DNA of 64,000 nt from Acanthochromis polyacanthus (Eukaryota; Chordata; Actinopteri; Pomacentridae), in the NCBI RefSeq assembly GCF_021347895.1, contig NC_067136.1, positions 5,073,566-5,137,565 on the forward strand, in the 5' to 3' direction. Shown here in pieces: positions 20,313-31,010 of this stretch (positions are counted from its first letter, which is position 1; each line of letters starts with the position of its first letter). The notes under the pieces were generated by a model. It was given only the letters and a program-made list of their open reading frames with translations, ran no database searches and was not told the DNA's origin. A program made the translations under genes and the position numbers.

Positions 20313-21998
20313 CATTGTTATGCAGATGACACACAATTGTATTTATCTATGAAGCCAGATGAAACTGATCAGTTAGCTAGACTGCAAGATTGTCTTAAGG
20401 ACATTAAAACCTGGATGACTTTTAACTTCCTACTGCTAAATTCAGACAAAACTGAAGTCATTGTATTTGGCCCCAAACATCTTAGAAACTCGCTTTCAAA
20501 GCAAATAGTTACTCTGGATGGCATCACGTTGGCCTCCAGTACTACTGTGAGGAATCTTGGAGTTATTTTTGACCAGGACATGTCCTTTAACTCACACATA
20601 AAGCAAGTCTGTAGGACTTCCTTTTTTCACCTGCGTAATATTGTAAAAATCAGGAACATTCTGTCTCAGAGTGATGCAGAAAAATTAGTTCATGCTTTTG
20701 TTACTTCCAGGCTTGACTATTGCAATTCCTTATTATCGGGTTGTCCAAATAGTTCTCTCAAACATCTACAGTTGATCCAAAACGCTGCTGCGAGAGTACT
20801 GACAGGAGTTAGCAAAAGAGATCATATTTCCCCTATACTTGCTTCTCTTCACTGGCTTCCTGTTAAATCCAGAATAGAATTTAAAATCCTTCTTCTGACA
20901 TATAAAGCTCTTAATAACCAATCTCCATCATATCTTAAAGATCTGATAGTACCTTATTATCCTAGTAGAACTCTTCGCTCTCAAGCTGCAGGCTTACTTG
21001 TTGTTCCTAGAATTTCTAAAAGTAGAATGGGAGGCAGAGCCTTCAGTTATCAGGCGCCTCTCCTGTGGAACCTGCTCCCAGTTTGGGTTCGGGAGGCAGA
21101 CACCCTCTCTATTTTTAAGACCAGGCTTAAAACGTTCCTTTTTGACAAATCTTATAGTTGGGGCTGACTGGGTGACCCACAGAGGTTCGGCTTGTGTCTT
21201 CATTGCACAGCTGACTCCCTCTTGGACGTCCCTTCGTTCTGCCTCTAGTCATGCTGCTATAGGCCTATAGGCTGCTGGGGGACTTTTCTTGACGCACTGA
21301 GCCCTTCTCTATCTACCTTTACATTTAATATGCATACCGTTATTGCAGTACATTCACTCTGTTTCCCCCTGTGCTATTTCTCCGAGTGTCCCTGGTCCCA
21401 GAGCTGGATGCTTCAGATCTGCGGTTGATGTTCCACCAGCTGGTCCAGTCTCCACCATGTCCACTGTGGGATGCTGTTGCTGACCTTCCTCCAGCCCTCT
21501 GCTTCCAACTCCCTTTTTCCACCAGTCAACTCTGCATTGCCTTCACTATACTGTTATGCTAACTTACATACTGTTTGAATTTTACTGCTAGCTATATATG
21601 GAGTATGTTTAATGTCAGAGCCGTACATCATAAGAGTAAATTATGAGTCAGTTTTCAATGTTAGCTTATACTTTGTCTGTGTCACATATCCTGTCATGCA
21701 TGTATCCAAATGTGTGTTGTGTTTTCCTTGCTTTCCCACCCCTCCCTCTTCTCCCATCCCTCCCCCTTGCCCTCTTCTGTCCTTCTCAACCCGCCCGGCC
21801 AGCAGGCAGATGGGTCCCCCCTATATAGAGCCGGGTTCTGCTCGAGGTTTCTTCCCTGTTAAAAGGGTGTTTTTCCTTGCCACTGTCGCCTTTGGGCTTG
21901 CTCTGGGGGTCAGGCATTTGGGTTCTGTAAAGCGTCTTGAGACGAGTTGACTGTAATTGACGCTATATAAATAAAATTGAATTGAATTGAATTGGATA
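20313..21998 (+). mobile_element. 5'-truncated L2/Maui-like LINE inside a SAMD3-like exon
   Basis: The copy opens inside the reverse transcriptase at YADDTQLYLS and encodes the RT thumb and C-terminus (frame ending 21165). A 3' UTR and a terminal (TTGAA)n tail at 21976-21998 follow. The sequence is nearly identical to the minus-strand copy at 35258-38570. It splits the host exon between '..WPDPFPI' and 'DLSLDVEL..'. The truncation at the 5' end is typical of target-primed integration. Confidence 0.85.
20317..21167 (+). pseudogene. L2-type reverse transcriptase, C-terminal part
   Basis: The open frame starts at the RT catalytic block (CYADDTQLYLSMKPDETD). It continues with LQDCLKDIKTWMTFNFLLLN, KTEVIVFGPKHL, LGVIFDQDMSF, LDYCNSLLSGCP, RVLTGVSKRDHI, LHWLPVKSRIEFKILLLTYK and LWNLLPVWVREADTLSIFKT, a classic L2/CR1-group tail. 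There are no stops until 21165. The endonuclease and most RT motifs upstream are absent by truncation. Confidence 0.85.
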
Positions 21999-22477
21999 GG
22001 AAATGGATCAGGCCACTCTGAGAGGCTGCGCAGATACCTTGGGGAAAGGCTGTTTGCCTGGCTTTCAGAAGAGCTCATGCTCACAGTGTCCAGGGATGAT
22101 ATGGAACCAAGAGACTGGCTGTCATTTTCAACATGCTGAGAGCCTTTTTTCCACTGTATGTGGAGGACAGCGCGGCTATCAGGTAGCTCTGAAATCTCTG
22201 ACAAATTACAGAGTGCATTTTGGAAATCAGGGTCTTCAAACTGTAACGAAAAGTCTCGTTGGAGTTGTAATTTTTCTTTGAGAAGATCAATGAGGGCATC
22301 CACTGTTTCTGGAACTTGAGACGACTGAACACGCCGTGCTTCCTCTTTTGAGATTACAACTCGAAGTAGCAGTGCCTGACACACAAAAAAAAGATAAATA
22401 CATTAACTCACAAAGCTTTGTTAGAAGGATGAACAGTTATGATGAATTTCAAGATGCATACTTACCATTTTCCTTCT

Positions 22478-25122
22478 TTAATACAAACGTGCTCTCAGTG
22501 TCACCCAAAGCTTCCCTCCAACATAATAAGCTGTCGAAGGGTGATAATGAGTCAGCTCATCGGCATCCAGAACAAATAGTTCTGCATAATTACTGTCTTC
22601 AACTTCAAATGATCTATAATGCTCAAAGTACCACACAGTAAGTCTTTTTGACAGGAAAGACACTTTATCAGAACAGACTAAAATGCTCAATATCTTGGAA
22701 AACTCTGGCTGTCCAAATCTCTGCCCTGACATGATTATCATGTTTTGAGCATATTCTGTTCCAAACAGCTGTACTTTACAGGACATATTGACAATGTCAG
22801 CATTTGGAAATTTGGCCAGAATAGCATTTCTGCGGGGATAATCCAAAGATGACACTCGAACAGCTTTCACTTTTTCAGTGTTGATATCAGACTTAAAGAG
22901 GCTCTGCCCAGCCAAATGGTAGGCCATCAACTGCTGATGTTTTGTAGCTAAGGAGAGAAGCAAATTCTTTGTATTATGCACATTACGAGCAACTTTCTTG
23001 AAGAGACCATGTTTGGATTCAAACCTCATAGTCCAGAGATCGACCAATGGGCCAAAACAGCGTATGAGGTGTGGGTAATGCTCAATAATATGATGTTTTG
23101 GTTTCAAAACAAAGGTGGGGAATGTTGCTTTCACTAGTGAGCGGTGATCTGACAGCTTAAATGTTAGGTAACACAATGCCTCCTCTGTGAACTTATCAGA
23201 CACAACAATTTCCACTATCTCTTTAAGATCCATTAGAATTTCCCATGATGGTTCATTTACCGGAACAATGTCACCAATCATGAGTGGCAGCAGTCTCAAC
23301 AATGCCCAATTTTCATGTCCATTTCCCCCGATAGAATGTTTGGAGAAAGCTGCTTTTGGAATAATCTTTGGTTTGTTGACTTTGTCAGAGTTTTTGTAGG
23401 GGAATGACCTAATAATATGATTAAGTCTATCAAGTGTGAAAAAGCTCTTCGAAATCAAGTCTTGCAGACACAAAGATAACTCAATTGGAATTACTCCTTC
23501 AAATAAATCGTGCAAAATATCTGGAGGGAATCCTGTCACAGGATGGAAAAAAGAAAGGTGCTTGCTTAGTACACACTCTACTTTCACTCCATTCACGCTC
23601 TTAAGAGCTGGATTTTGGTGGAGCTCTTCAACACATCTATTGTGCTGCTCGACAGTTCTCAAATGGAAGTCACTTGCTTTCACAGTTGCTATCTGACTAT
23701 GACTGACCAAACAAAAACGACAAAATTTATCTACACTGAAACTTTCTTGGAATCCTGCTAAACTGTGTGCTCCTAGGTTATCTGCACAGACACAGAAAAG
23801 TTTTACTCTAAAGTTCTCTGAGAGATCTGCTCCATACTCTTCAATGAATTTCAGATCCTTCAACAATGGTTCCAGATATCTTTCATAACCAAATTTCTTC
23901 ACATCAATACTTTTTCCTAATGCTGCCAACTGGATAGAAGTAAGACTGGCCCAGAACTTTGCTGGTAAATTTAAAACAATCCAATAGACACCTACTACTT
24001 TATGAATCTTCCTTGATGTACCCAAAGGATTGCAAACTTCGAATTCATCAATGTAAAGAGCTAAAGTGATGTCTTTTTCTGTGTCTGTACAAGTATTACT
24101 CTGTTTAAAGTAATAGCTATCCTGGAATGATCGGAATACACCAGCTACGTGCTCTTGTCTGAAACTCAGTACACTGACAAAATCAGGACGCCTCAATAAA
24201 TTCTGGAGAACTGCTTTCAGGGGTACGTAGACAAATTTATTTTTGCTGTTTTGTTGATAAAGATATTCTACTGGTTCAATGAAAAGGAAATTCTGCTTGA
24301 AATACTGGTTCCTTCTGTAGTCTGTAGATAGACAGCCCTTCCCTGATGTTGTTACAAGTAATGGATTGGACAAAAACACAGATTCCACTATATCTCGAAT
24401 AAGACTGTTGTCAGTAGCAATGTTGTGCTTTTGAAGGACCTCAGCTACAGACTGAAAACAATGGGACTTTGAAGCTGTAAGTATATCATTGGTTTCCTCA
24501 ACTATTTCCTGAACTGCACTTCGGGAGACATGTAAGACTGTTTGCAAAGACAGTAAATGTTTTGCAATCTTATGTTCTATTAATTCATAAGGTATAAACT
24601 CTAAAGAATTAGTTTGAGCCTCCCCTGAAAAGCTGCCAGAATCTCTCTGTAAAGATGTTGAGGCTTCACCGGTCACCTTAGGAACACCAACTAATTCACT
24701 AGAGTGAAGAACACTCCTTAGGCCACTGATTGTGTGCCCTTTGTGCTTCCTGCTTCTGTGTGACCTAAATCCTGAGTAACTATTTGTTTTAAATTGACAA
24801 TCTAAAAAAGGACACTGAATTGTTTCCTGAACTTTTAGATGATTTCCAAGATGCTTTGTGATATCTCCTTCGGAACAGAATTGATGGAAATCACAAAGCA
24901 TACATTTAAAAATTATGCCCGACTGATGACTTTGCTGACCTTTGCTGTGAACTCTAGATAAATGTGATTTCAGAGCTCCCCGAGTCCTAAAAACACATAC
25001 ACAGGTGGAATGGACACAAGGCCAATGATGAGGTCTTCGATGATGCACTTCGTAATGTCGGATAAGGTTTTCCACGTTTCCCGTGAATGAACAGAGCTTG
25101 CACTGCATGTGGTTTTCCCTCC
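22478..25122 (-). CDS. EnSpm-like transposase with four N-terminal C2H2 fingers
   Basis: An uninterrupted exon starts after the acceptor TTTTATTTATAG at 25123, with ATG at 25108 (MQCKLCSFTGNVENLIRHYE) and stop TAA at 22480-22478, about 876 residues. Four C2H2-type fingers occupy roughly residues 1-125. The catalytic core follows. 'LYIDEFEVCNPLGTSRKIHK' holds a first acidic residue, 'VCADNLGAHSLAGF' a second, a Cys-rich 'KFCRFCLVSH' comes next, and 'FPPDILHDLFEG' gives a D..H..EG block. These match the DDE-type core of animal EnSpm/CACTA-like elements as I remember them. No frameshift or stop is present. The gene ends 9 nt before the ATG of the SAMD3-like gene on the same strand. A CACTG-type end lies at 26050. 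Whether it is mobile or a host-retained gene cannot be settled here. Confidence 0.6.
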
Positions 25123-25308
25123 CTATAAATAAAAACAATAGTCAAGAACAGGTTGGGGAAAAACTTAAATATGTAAAACATAATCATTGGAAAATTTGCT
25201 GCAAGCAGATATACATAATATTTTATTAGGCATCAACTGGTGGTTTTACATGCATGCAACAGATCTATTGGTTCTCAACTGTATACAGAACGGCACCAAC
25301 ATGGCGTA

Positions 25309-25690
25309 TTAACGTATTTCATGCGCTTGCATAAAACGTGTGCACTGTGACAGTTGCATTTTGAAAATGTCCGATGTCATGCTATGCCAATGTATCACAG
25401 CAATGTCCCGCAGCACCGCGAGTGAAATGGCGTGCTGGCGGGCAGCCGAGCGACACAGCCGGCAGGCAGGCGAAACGAGGGTGGCAGAAGAGGAAAGCAC
25501 CGCTGAGACTTTGCTTGTGTGACTAAATGTGCGACTGTCAAACAAGTCGTGAGGGAACACAAAGCTAGGTTAACTTTCTAGCATGCAGGCTAGTAATGTT
25601 AGCTAAACTGAGAAGCTAACCAATTTACTCAGACACATTCGATATTCATTTATATAATGTCAACACTTACATTTTTAGACAAAATACTTA
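25309..25690 (-). promoter_or_regulatory. Probable 5' region of the transposase-like gene
   Basis: Moderately GC/CpG-rich compared with its flanks. It contains no frame continuous with the transposase exon, and the transposase exon has an acceptor, so at least one upstream exon should lie here or just beyond. I could not pick the donor. Confidence 0.3.
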
Positions 25691-26035
25691 CTTTCACATT
25701 TTGACGGACGCTTATACCGGATTCAAATCGGCGTATTACTTTCTCCTCCAACTTCTCTCCTTCAGTGCAGTACTCCCGCAGTCTATGTGTGCTACCAGAC
25801 AGACCGTACTTGCCCTGCACCAGTGGGGCAATGTCGGAGCTGCATTATGGGTATTTTTTTTGGCTTTGTTGTACCAACAACAAATTGCAAATCCTGGTAA
25901 TTTACAATAACATATTTTTTCATGATTGAGGTGCACGTTATTGCTTTAACATTTATTTTTTAGTTTGATATTAAATATTTAATTTTCCATCTTCAAACCG
26001 TTTAGTATACACACTCTGGTGAATAGATTGTCGTT

Positions 26036-26050
26036 GTCTTTTTTACAGTG
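26036..26050 (-). mobile_element. CACTG-type terminus, candidate end of the EnSpm-like element
   Basis: On the minus strand the sequence starts CACTGTAAAAAAGAC, the pattern of EnSpm/CACTA ends in fish. It lies about 0.9 kb upstream of the transposase exon. The matching other end was not found and was probably lost at the 19.25-kb junction. Confidence 0.4.
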
Positions 26051-26249
26051 TACTTCAAAATATGGATGGCGTCAACTTCTTTGGGACTACAGTTCCACAG
26101 ACCTCCAACAACACACAGTGACAATAATTGGGTTTTCAAAAGGATCCCTTACCTCAATACAATTTGGAATGATGAGCCACTGGTGTGTCCTTGGTCTGGG
26201 AAAAGAGTCTCCTCTGAAGTATATTGCCATCCGGGTCACGGCACCATAC

Positions 26250-26576
26250 TGTTTTGGAAATTTCACGATTTTCTCATGTTTTTCGTGGTGCACACAACGA
26301 AATTCAAACCAATGTATTTCAAATGGAGGATATTTCGTGCCACTCAGAACGTATTTAAAACTACTGCAACTACAGGTTTGATTTTATTTTCATATCTGAA
26401 TCTTAATCACACCTGAATAGAACGTTTAATTAATCAAATATTCCTCGTGTGTCATGTTTCTCCTCGGTCAGATTTAAGCGAGTTACGTAGGGCATTTTGA
26501 ATCGGTATATTATATTTTTAATGTAAAAGCGTTGCGAATCCAACGCTATATTTGCATTACATCGTCCCATATTTAT
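26250..26576 (+). mobile_element. Partial copy of the 570-bp MITE family
   Basis: TCATGTTTTTCGTG, ACCAATGTATTTCAAA, TTTCGTGCCACTCAGAACGT, TATATTTTTAATGTAAAA and CAACGCTATATTTGCAT correspond in order to 39775-39938. It is truncated on both sides. Confidence 0.65.
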
Positions 26577-26585
26577 AATGTAATG

Positions 26586-26660
26586 CAGGGGTCGGCAATT
26601 AGATGTGGCTTCGGGCCAAAATTTGTGTAAACATTATTCGGCCGTTTGACCGAAGGGCCG
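26586..26660 (+). mobile_element. hAT-like terminal fragment
   Basis: CAGGGGTCGGCAATTAGATG resembles common hAT MITE ends (CAGGGGTCGGCAA). The other end was not located. Confidence 0.35.
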
Positions 26661-26704
26661 GTGTGCTGGTATTTACTAATAATTTTGTTTGCTGGGTATC
26701 TGAT

Positions 26705-26792
26705 ACCCGTATAGCTCAGTGGGTTAAGCAGGCGACTCATGTACAGGAGCTGGTCTCTGACACGGCAGCCTGGGTTTGACTCCGGTCCGTGG
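26705..26792 (+). repeat. tRNA-derived SINE head
   Basis: A-box-like TAGCTCAGTGGGTTAAGC and B-box-like GGGTTTGACTCC lie about 55 bp apart, followed by CTTTGCTGCATGTCTTTC. The extended middle rules out a normal tRNA, but the pattern matches a widespread teleost tRNA-derived repeat. A related head lies at 54651-54740. Confidence 0.6.
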
Positions 26793-26839
26793 TCCTTTGC
26801 TGCATGTCTTTCATCTATTTTTCTCCCCTTGTTTTCCAC

Positions 26840-28340
26840 TGAGTTACAGTAATGACTGGAATATTTATCCCTCTAAACCCGGACGTCTTGTATGACTAAA
26901 ACCGCAGCAATATGAGTTAAAGTTGGACACCTGCTGCTCAGAACAAGCGTCAGGAGAAGGCCGTTATCTATTATTCATACTGGAAGTCTTGAGAAGTAAT
27001 ATACGGTTTGAGGGACGCCCTTGGTGTTGTTCGTATTGCTTTCTCACAATTTGCTAATCTATTGAGGGGATGTAAATCTTTTATTTTGCCTTAGTGTTTT
27101 ATTGCTTCCTGTGTTTTACTTTTTTCCACTCTCGTCTTATCTTAGCATACCTATTTTCATTTGCAGTGATGTGTCGTACTTTTTCAACTCGGCGCTGCAT
27201 TTTCTCACGTTTTGTAAGTTTGTTTTCTGAGCTGAAAAGAATCTACTTTAAGTCTAATAACATTTTCACTGACCTCATCTTATGAATTCATGATGAATCA
27301 TTCTTTTTATTTTGTAAATAATTAGATGATTGGCTGTGACAGAAGGAAGGGTTGCAGGGTGTCGGTTTGTTCAGTAAACATTAACAAACATGTTGAATGG
27401 GACATCGGCACAGTTTATGGCTAAGCTGTGAAAAAAAGAAAATTATGTGTTAAAGTGAAAATGTGGCATCAAAGGTGCCTGAAAAAATATGTAAAAAAAA
27501 TGAAAAGCAGTGAACAAAACAGCAAATATATGTCAGAAAAAAAAACTCTATTTATATATTTTGCTAATTTACAGTAAAAATACAGTTAAGCTGTGGTTAC
27601 ACACTGTAAAAAGACAGAATGGTTTTGAGATTGACATTATTCACAGTTTTTGCCTGTTTTTTTGGTTTGTTTGCTTGTTTTTACAGTCAACAGTCATTTA
27701 AAACCTTCTGTAAATTAACTAGTTATTAACTGTAATAAATGGGTAAAATAAAATAAATAAAACACTGAAAATCTGCATGTTTTTAGTTTCTAACATACAT
27801 GAATTTCCTTTAAAATAGTGGCAAATATCTGTAAAATAATTATATTTTTGCTCATTTAAATACAAAAAATGACAAATAATGTAAAAAAAAAAGCTAGAAA
27901 ACTTGTAGAATCTAGTTCAGATTAAAAAGGAGCTATATAAGTGTGGACCATTTCATATTTCATGGATTAAACTGTCCCCTTTTCCTGTCACTCTTCACTG
28001 CGACTATCACAATAAAAAGGAAAAAATAAATAAAAAATTTTGTTTATTTGTCCATATGCGGCCGAATGGGATGAGCGTCCAACCAATCATCAGACCTGTA
28101 CAAAAAACAACAACAAAAAAAAATGCAGCACTTCCGGCACCTTTCTTCTTCGGTGGTGTCTGTGTAAAACAATATCCAACATGCAAACAGCACACCTAGC
28201 GCCATGAAGCACAAAATGCAGGTGTAAATCAATGGGGTGCTCAACATAGACATAATAAAGAGTAGACGCCGCTCGGGGTGCTGCGCAGCGAGAAATACTA
28301 TTTTTTTTGTTTTCGCCTTGTTGTGCGCCAGGAGGCGCAC
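26840..28340. other. No recognised gene; AT-rich
   Basis: Includes ACTGTAAAAA/TTTTACAGT-rich sequence near 27570-27690 that looks like EnSpm-derived filler. A short hydrophobic minus-strand frame lies near 28250-28120. Nothing here could be identified as a gene. Confidence 0.5.
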
Positions 28341-28345
28341 GTAGA

Positions 28346-28364
28346 GGGGGGGGGGGGGGGGGGG
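28346..28364. repeat. Poly(G) tract
   Basis: Nineteen consecutive G residues, immediately before the LTR. G-quadruplex potential. Confidence 0.95.
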
Positions 28365-28367
28365 TAC

Positions 28368-28878
28368 TGTCAGGATTCTGCATTTGTTGTTATTTTTCCC
28401 TTCTGTGTTCTGGTCCCTCTGTCTCCCTTTGTCTGTTGCTTTCTGCTTTCTCTGTTCTCGGTCACTGATTGCTGTCACCTGACACAATCAGTTCAGATTC
28501 ATCTCACCTGTGTTCCCCCTCTGTACTTAAGCCCGGCCATTGTTCTCAGTGGTCGCTGGCTCATCTCGTCTTGGACTCACCTCGTTCCTGTCTCTGCTCC
28601 CTCCTTTCCCCTGGATTATCTGCTCACAGGATTACACCGTTTTCCCCCCGTTTGGATACATTTTTGGACTCTATGATTTTCATTTGGCCTTCAGTAGTTT
28701 ATTCCTGCTTTGTGAGTATTTTTCCTTCGTTCTGTAGTTTGCTGTAGTTTTGTTAGAGAAGCCATCTCAGTCTTGTTTTCAGTTAGTCGTTGTTTTATTT
28801 TAATAAACCTTTTTTCATAAAGTAAGGCCGACTGTCTACTGTGTCTGCATTTGGGTTCTCCACTCCACAGCCCTGACA
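28368..28878 (+). mobile_element. Solo LTR, Gypsy-like
   Basis: Begins TGTCAGGATTCTGC and ends CAGCCCTGACA, with perfect 7-bp inverted termini TGTCAGG/CCTGACA. It contains TACTTAAGCCC (TATA-like) and TTTTAATAAACC (polyadenylation signal). At 511 bp with no flanking gag-pol, it is a solo LTR. Flanks (GGTAC / CTCTAC) share at most TAC, so the target duplication is unclear. Confidence 0.75.
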
Positions 28879-31010
28879 CTCTCTACTCGAAGACCAGGAA
28901 TTTGATCGAATAATAAGAAGTGAGTGGGCAGACTTTCTAAAAAACAATGACTCTAATGATGTATCTCCATCTTTACTTTGGGAAACTGGAAAAGCCGTAA
29001 TCAGAGGCAAAATAATATCGTACTCCTCATACCAGAAAAAAAGGATCAACAACTACAGGAAGAAATTGAGGAAAAAATTAAAGAACTTACAGAGAACTAT
29101 GCAATAAATCCAAGTGATCAATTATGGTCTGAACTACAAAATGTTAAACTAAAACTCGATAATATCTTATCAAAGAAAACAGAGTTCTTATTACAACAGC
29201 TGAGATATAATGATTTTGAACACAACAATAAAACAGGAAAATTTCTTGTGAACCAACTCCAGCGCAATAAAAAAAAATCCTTCATAACAGCAATTCAGGA
29301 TCCCTCAGGAAAATACACTCAGTCACCCCAGGAAATTAATCAGACTTTCTATAATTATTACAGAAGCTTATACTCATCAACAGTCAACCCAAACGAAGAA
29401 GATATTCATAACTTTCTTGACAATCTAAACTTGCCTGAATTAACATCAGATTACAGAGACACACTAGATGCTCCATTATCTATCAAAGAGTTACAGTGTG
29501 CATTAGACAGTATGCCAGCAGGTAAGGCACCTGGTCCTGATGGCTTCCCTGCTGAATTTCTTAAACAATTCTGGTCAATGTTAGCACCCCTGTTCTTCAG
29601 GACAGTGACAGAGATTAAAAATAATGGTTATATAAGTTCACATATGAATACAGCTGCAATTAAATTATTATTGAAACCAGACAAAGACCCTACACTTCCC
29701 TCCAGCTATCGACCTCTGTCACTAATCAACACTGACATCAAAATTATCTCTAAAGCACTCGCCTCTAGGTTGGAGAAAATTATCCCGTCAATAATCCACC
29801 ATGATCAAACTGGTTTCATAAATGGCCGACACTCCACCAACAATATCAGAAGACTTCTTAATCTAATCTCTCTGACAACACCACAACAAAGAAGCTATCG
29901 TTATGTCACTGGATGCAGAAAAAGCCTTTGACAAAGTCAATTGGTCCTTTCTCTTCGCTGTGCTCCGCAAATTTGGATTCGGAGAGTCGTTTATCCAGTG
30001 GATATCAGCCCTGTACTACTCACCCAAGGCTACAGTCACCACTAATGGAATCACTTCGCAAAGTTTCAGTTTGCAAAGGGGAACGAGACAAGGATGCCCA
30101 CTCTCTCCTTTATTGTTTGCGATCTTTATCGAACCATTAGCAACAGCTGTACGTCAGAGCACTGATATCAAAGGTATCTGTGCTTTGGAGACTGAACACA
30201 AAATTAACCTATACGCAGACGACATTTTACTTTACCTACAAGAACCGAAAACCTCAGTGAAGGAAGTATTTAACCTCATTACAACCTTCTCACGTCTTTC
30301 AGACTACTCCATCAACTGGTCAAAATCAATCATATTACCTTTAACAGAAAACTCATGGAATCCCACAGTCCAAACCTCGAACAATTCTATTCCTACTGGT
30401 AACATCAGATATCTGGGCATAAATATTTCCTCCAAACTCTCAGAGTTAGTTCACCTGAACTACACCCCACTTTTGGACAAAGTCTGTGATGATCTAAGGC
30501 GATGGAATAACCTCCCCATCTCCCTTTTGGGACGAATAGCTACAGTTAAAATGAAAATATTACCTAAAATCAACTACCTCTTTTCCATGATTCCGTTGAA
30601 ACCCACATCAAAGTGGTTTCAATCGTTAGACTCTGCCATTGGTAAATTCTATTCAAAGAACAAAAAAGCTAAAATCAGTCTGGCCACCCTCCAGAGGAAT
30701 AAATCAGAAGGGGGACTGGGAGCCCCCAACTTCATGTATTATTACTTAGCCAACCAACTTCAGTATATCACCAAATGGATTCACCCACATGTAGAATATA
30801 ACTCCTGGCTGGAACTAGAACAGTTAGATTGTAACCAGATCAAAATCTCTGACCTGCCCTTTATCACTTCTGCCCTTAAACATCACTCCTGCTTCAAGAA
30901 CCCAATGATCGCCTCCACCTTGTCTGCTTGGTGAAAAACATTGGAGGTCACAGGCTCCCAATTAAAACCCAGCATACTGTCCCCAATCTGGCACAACCCT
31001 GATTTTGCAA
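28879..31010 (+). pseudogene. L1/Tx1-clade LINE ORF2, 5'-truncated and broken
   Basis: The reading passes through three frames. The first segment (28879-29110) has SEWADFLKNN and LLWETGKAVIRGKIISYSS. The second (to about 29925) carries AGKAPGPDGFPAEFLKQFW and SYRPLSLINTDIKIISKALA. After a frameshift near 29903 the RT core continues with LDAEKAFDKVNWSFLF, QRGTRQGCPLSPLLFAIFIEP and the catalytic YADD, then LGRIATVKMKILPKINYLF. A TGA at 30932-30934 interrupts '..TLSAW' and related coding continues to about 31005. The endonuclease is missing, and the left edge coincides exactly with the solo LTR. This family is different from the L1 at 42-47 kb. Confidence 0.8.

Larger units (their letters stand above)
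19250..22468 (-). pseudogene. SAMD3-like (PB1-type N-terminus) gene, interrupted by an L2 LINE
   Basis: Minus-strand exons, read downstream, are as follows. The ATG (22468-22466) is followed at once by GTAAGT, and a 90-bp intron leads to an exon from 22375. That exon begins ALLLRVVISKEEARRVQ and contains VDALIDLLKEKLQL, FSLQFEDPDFQNALCNL and SEWPDPFPI. It is cut by an L2 element (20313-21998) and resumes as DLSLDVELKLRKGNETYEKT, AYPEHGEIESIA, KYPCLKEPG, NYRAKLREAGCSEV and NRWPALFFKEQ, ending at a GTACGT donor at 19707. Next come exon 19606-19448 (ICEEFFCITNKDLLGTFRTT...) and exon 19328-19250 (ALRGLPVFLREDPKDLFRQS). This order matches fish 'SAMD3-like' proteins of unknown function. An in-frame TGA at about 19837-19839 and loss of later exons make it a pseudogene. 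It sits directly behind the transposase-like gene in the same orientation. Confidence 0.7.

Noticed and set aside
26705..26792. Candidate functional tRNA gene
   Set aside because: A and B boxes are present but the middle is too long, a cloverleaf does not fold, and a SINE tail follows.
28044..28487. Minus-strand frame with a hydrophobic segment (IYTCILCFMALGVLFACWIL), possible small membrane protein
   Set aside because: No known family, no convincing splice context, and it overlaps the poly(G) tract and an LTR; one chance hydrophobic stretch is not enough.
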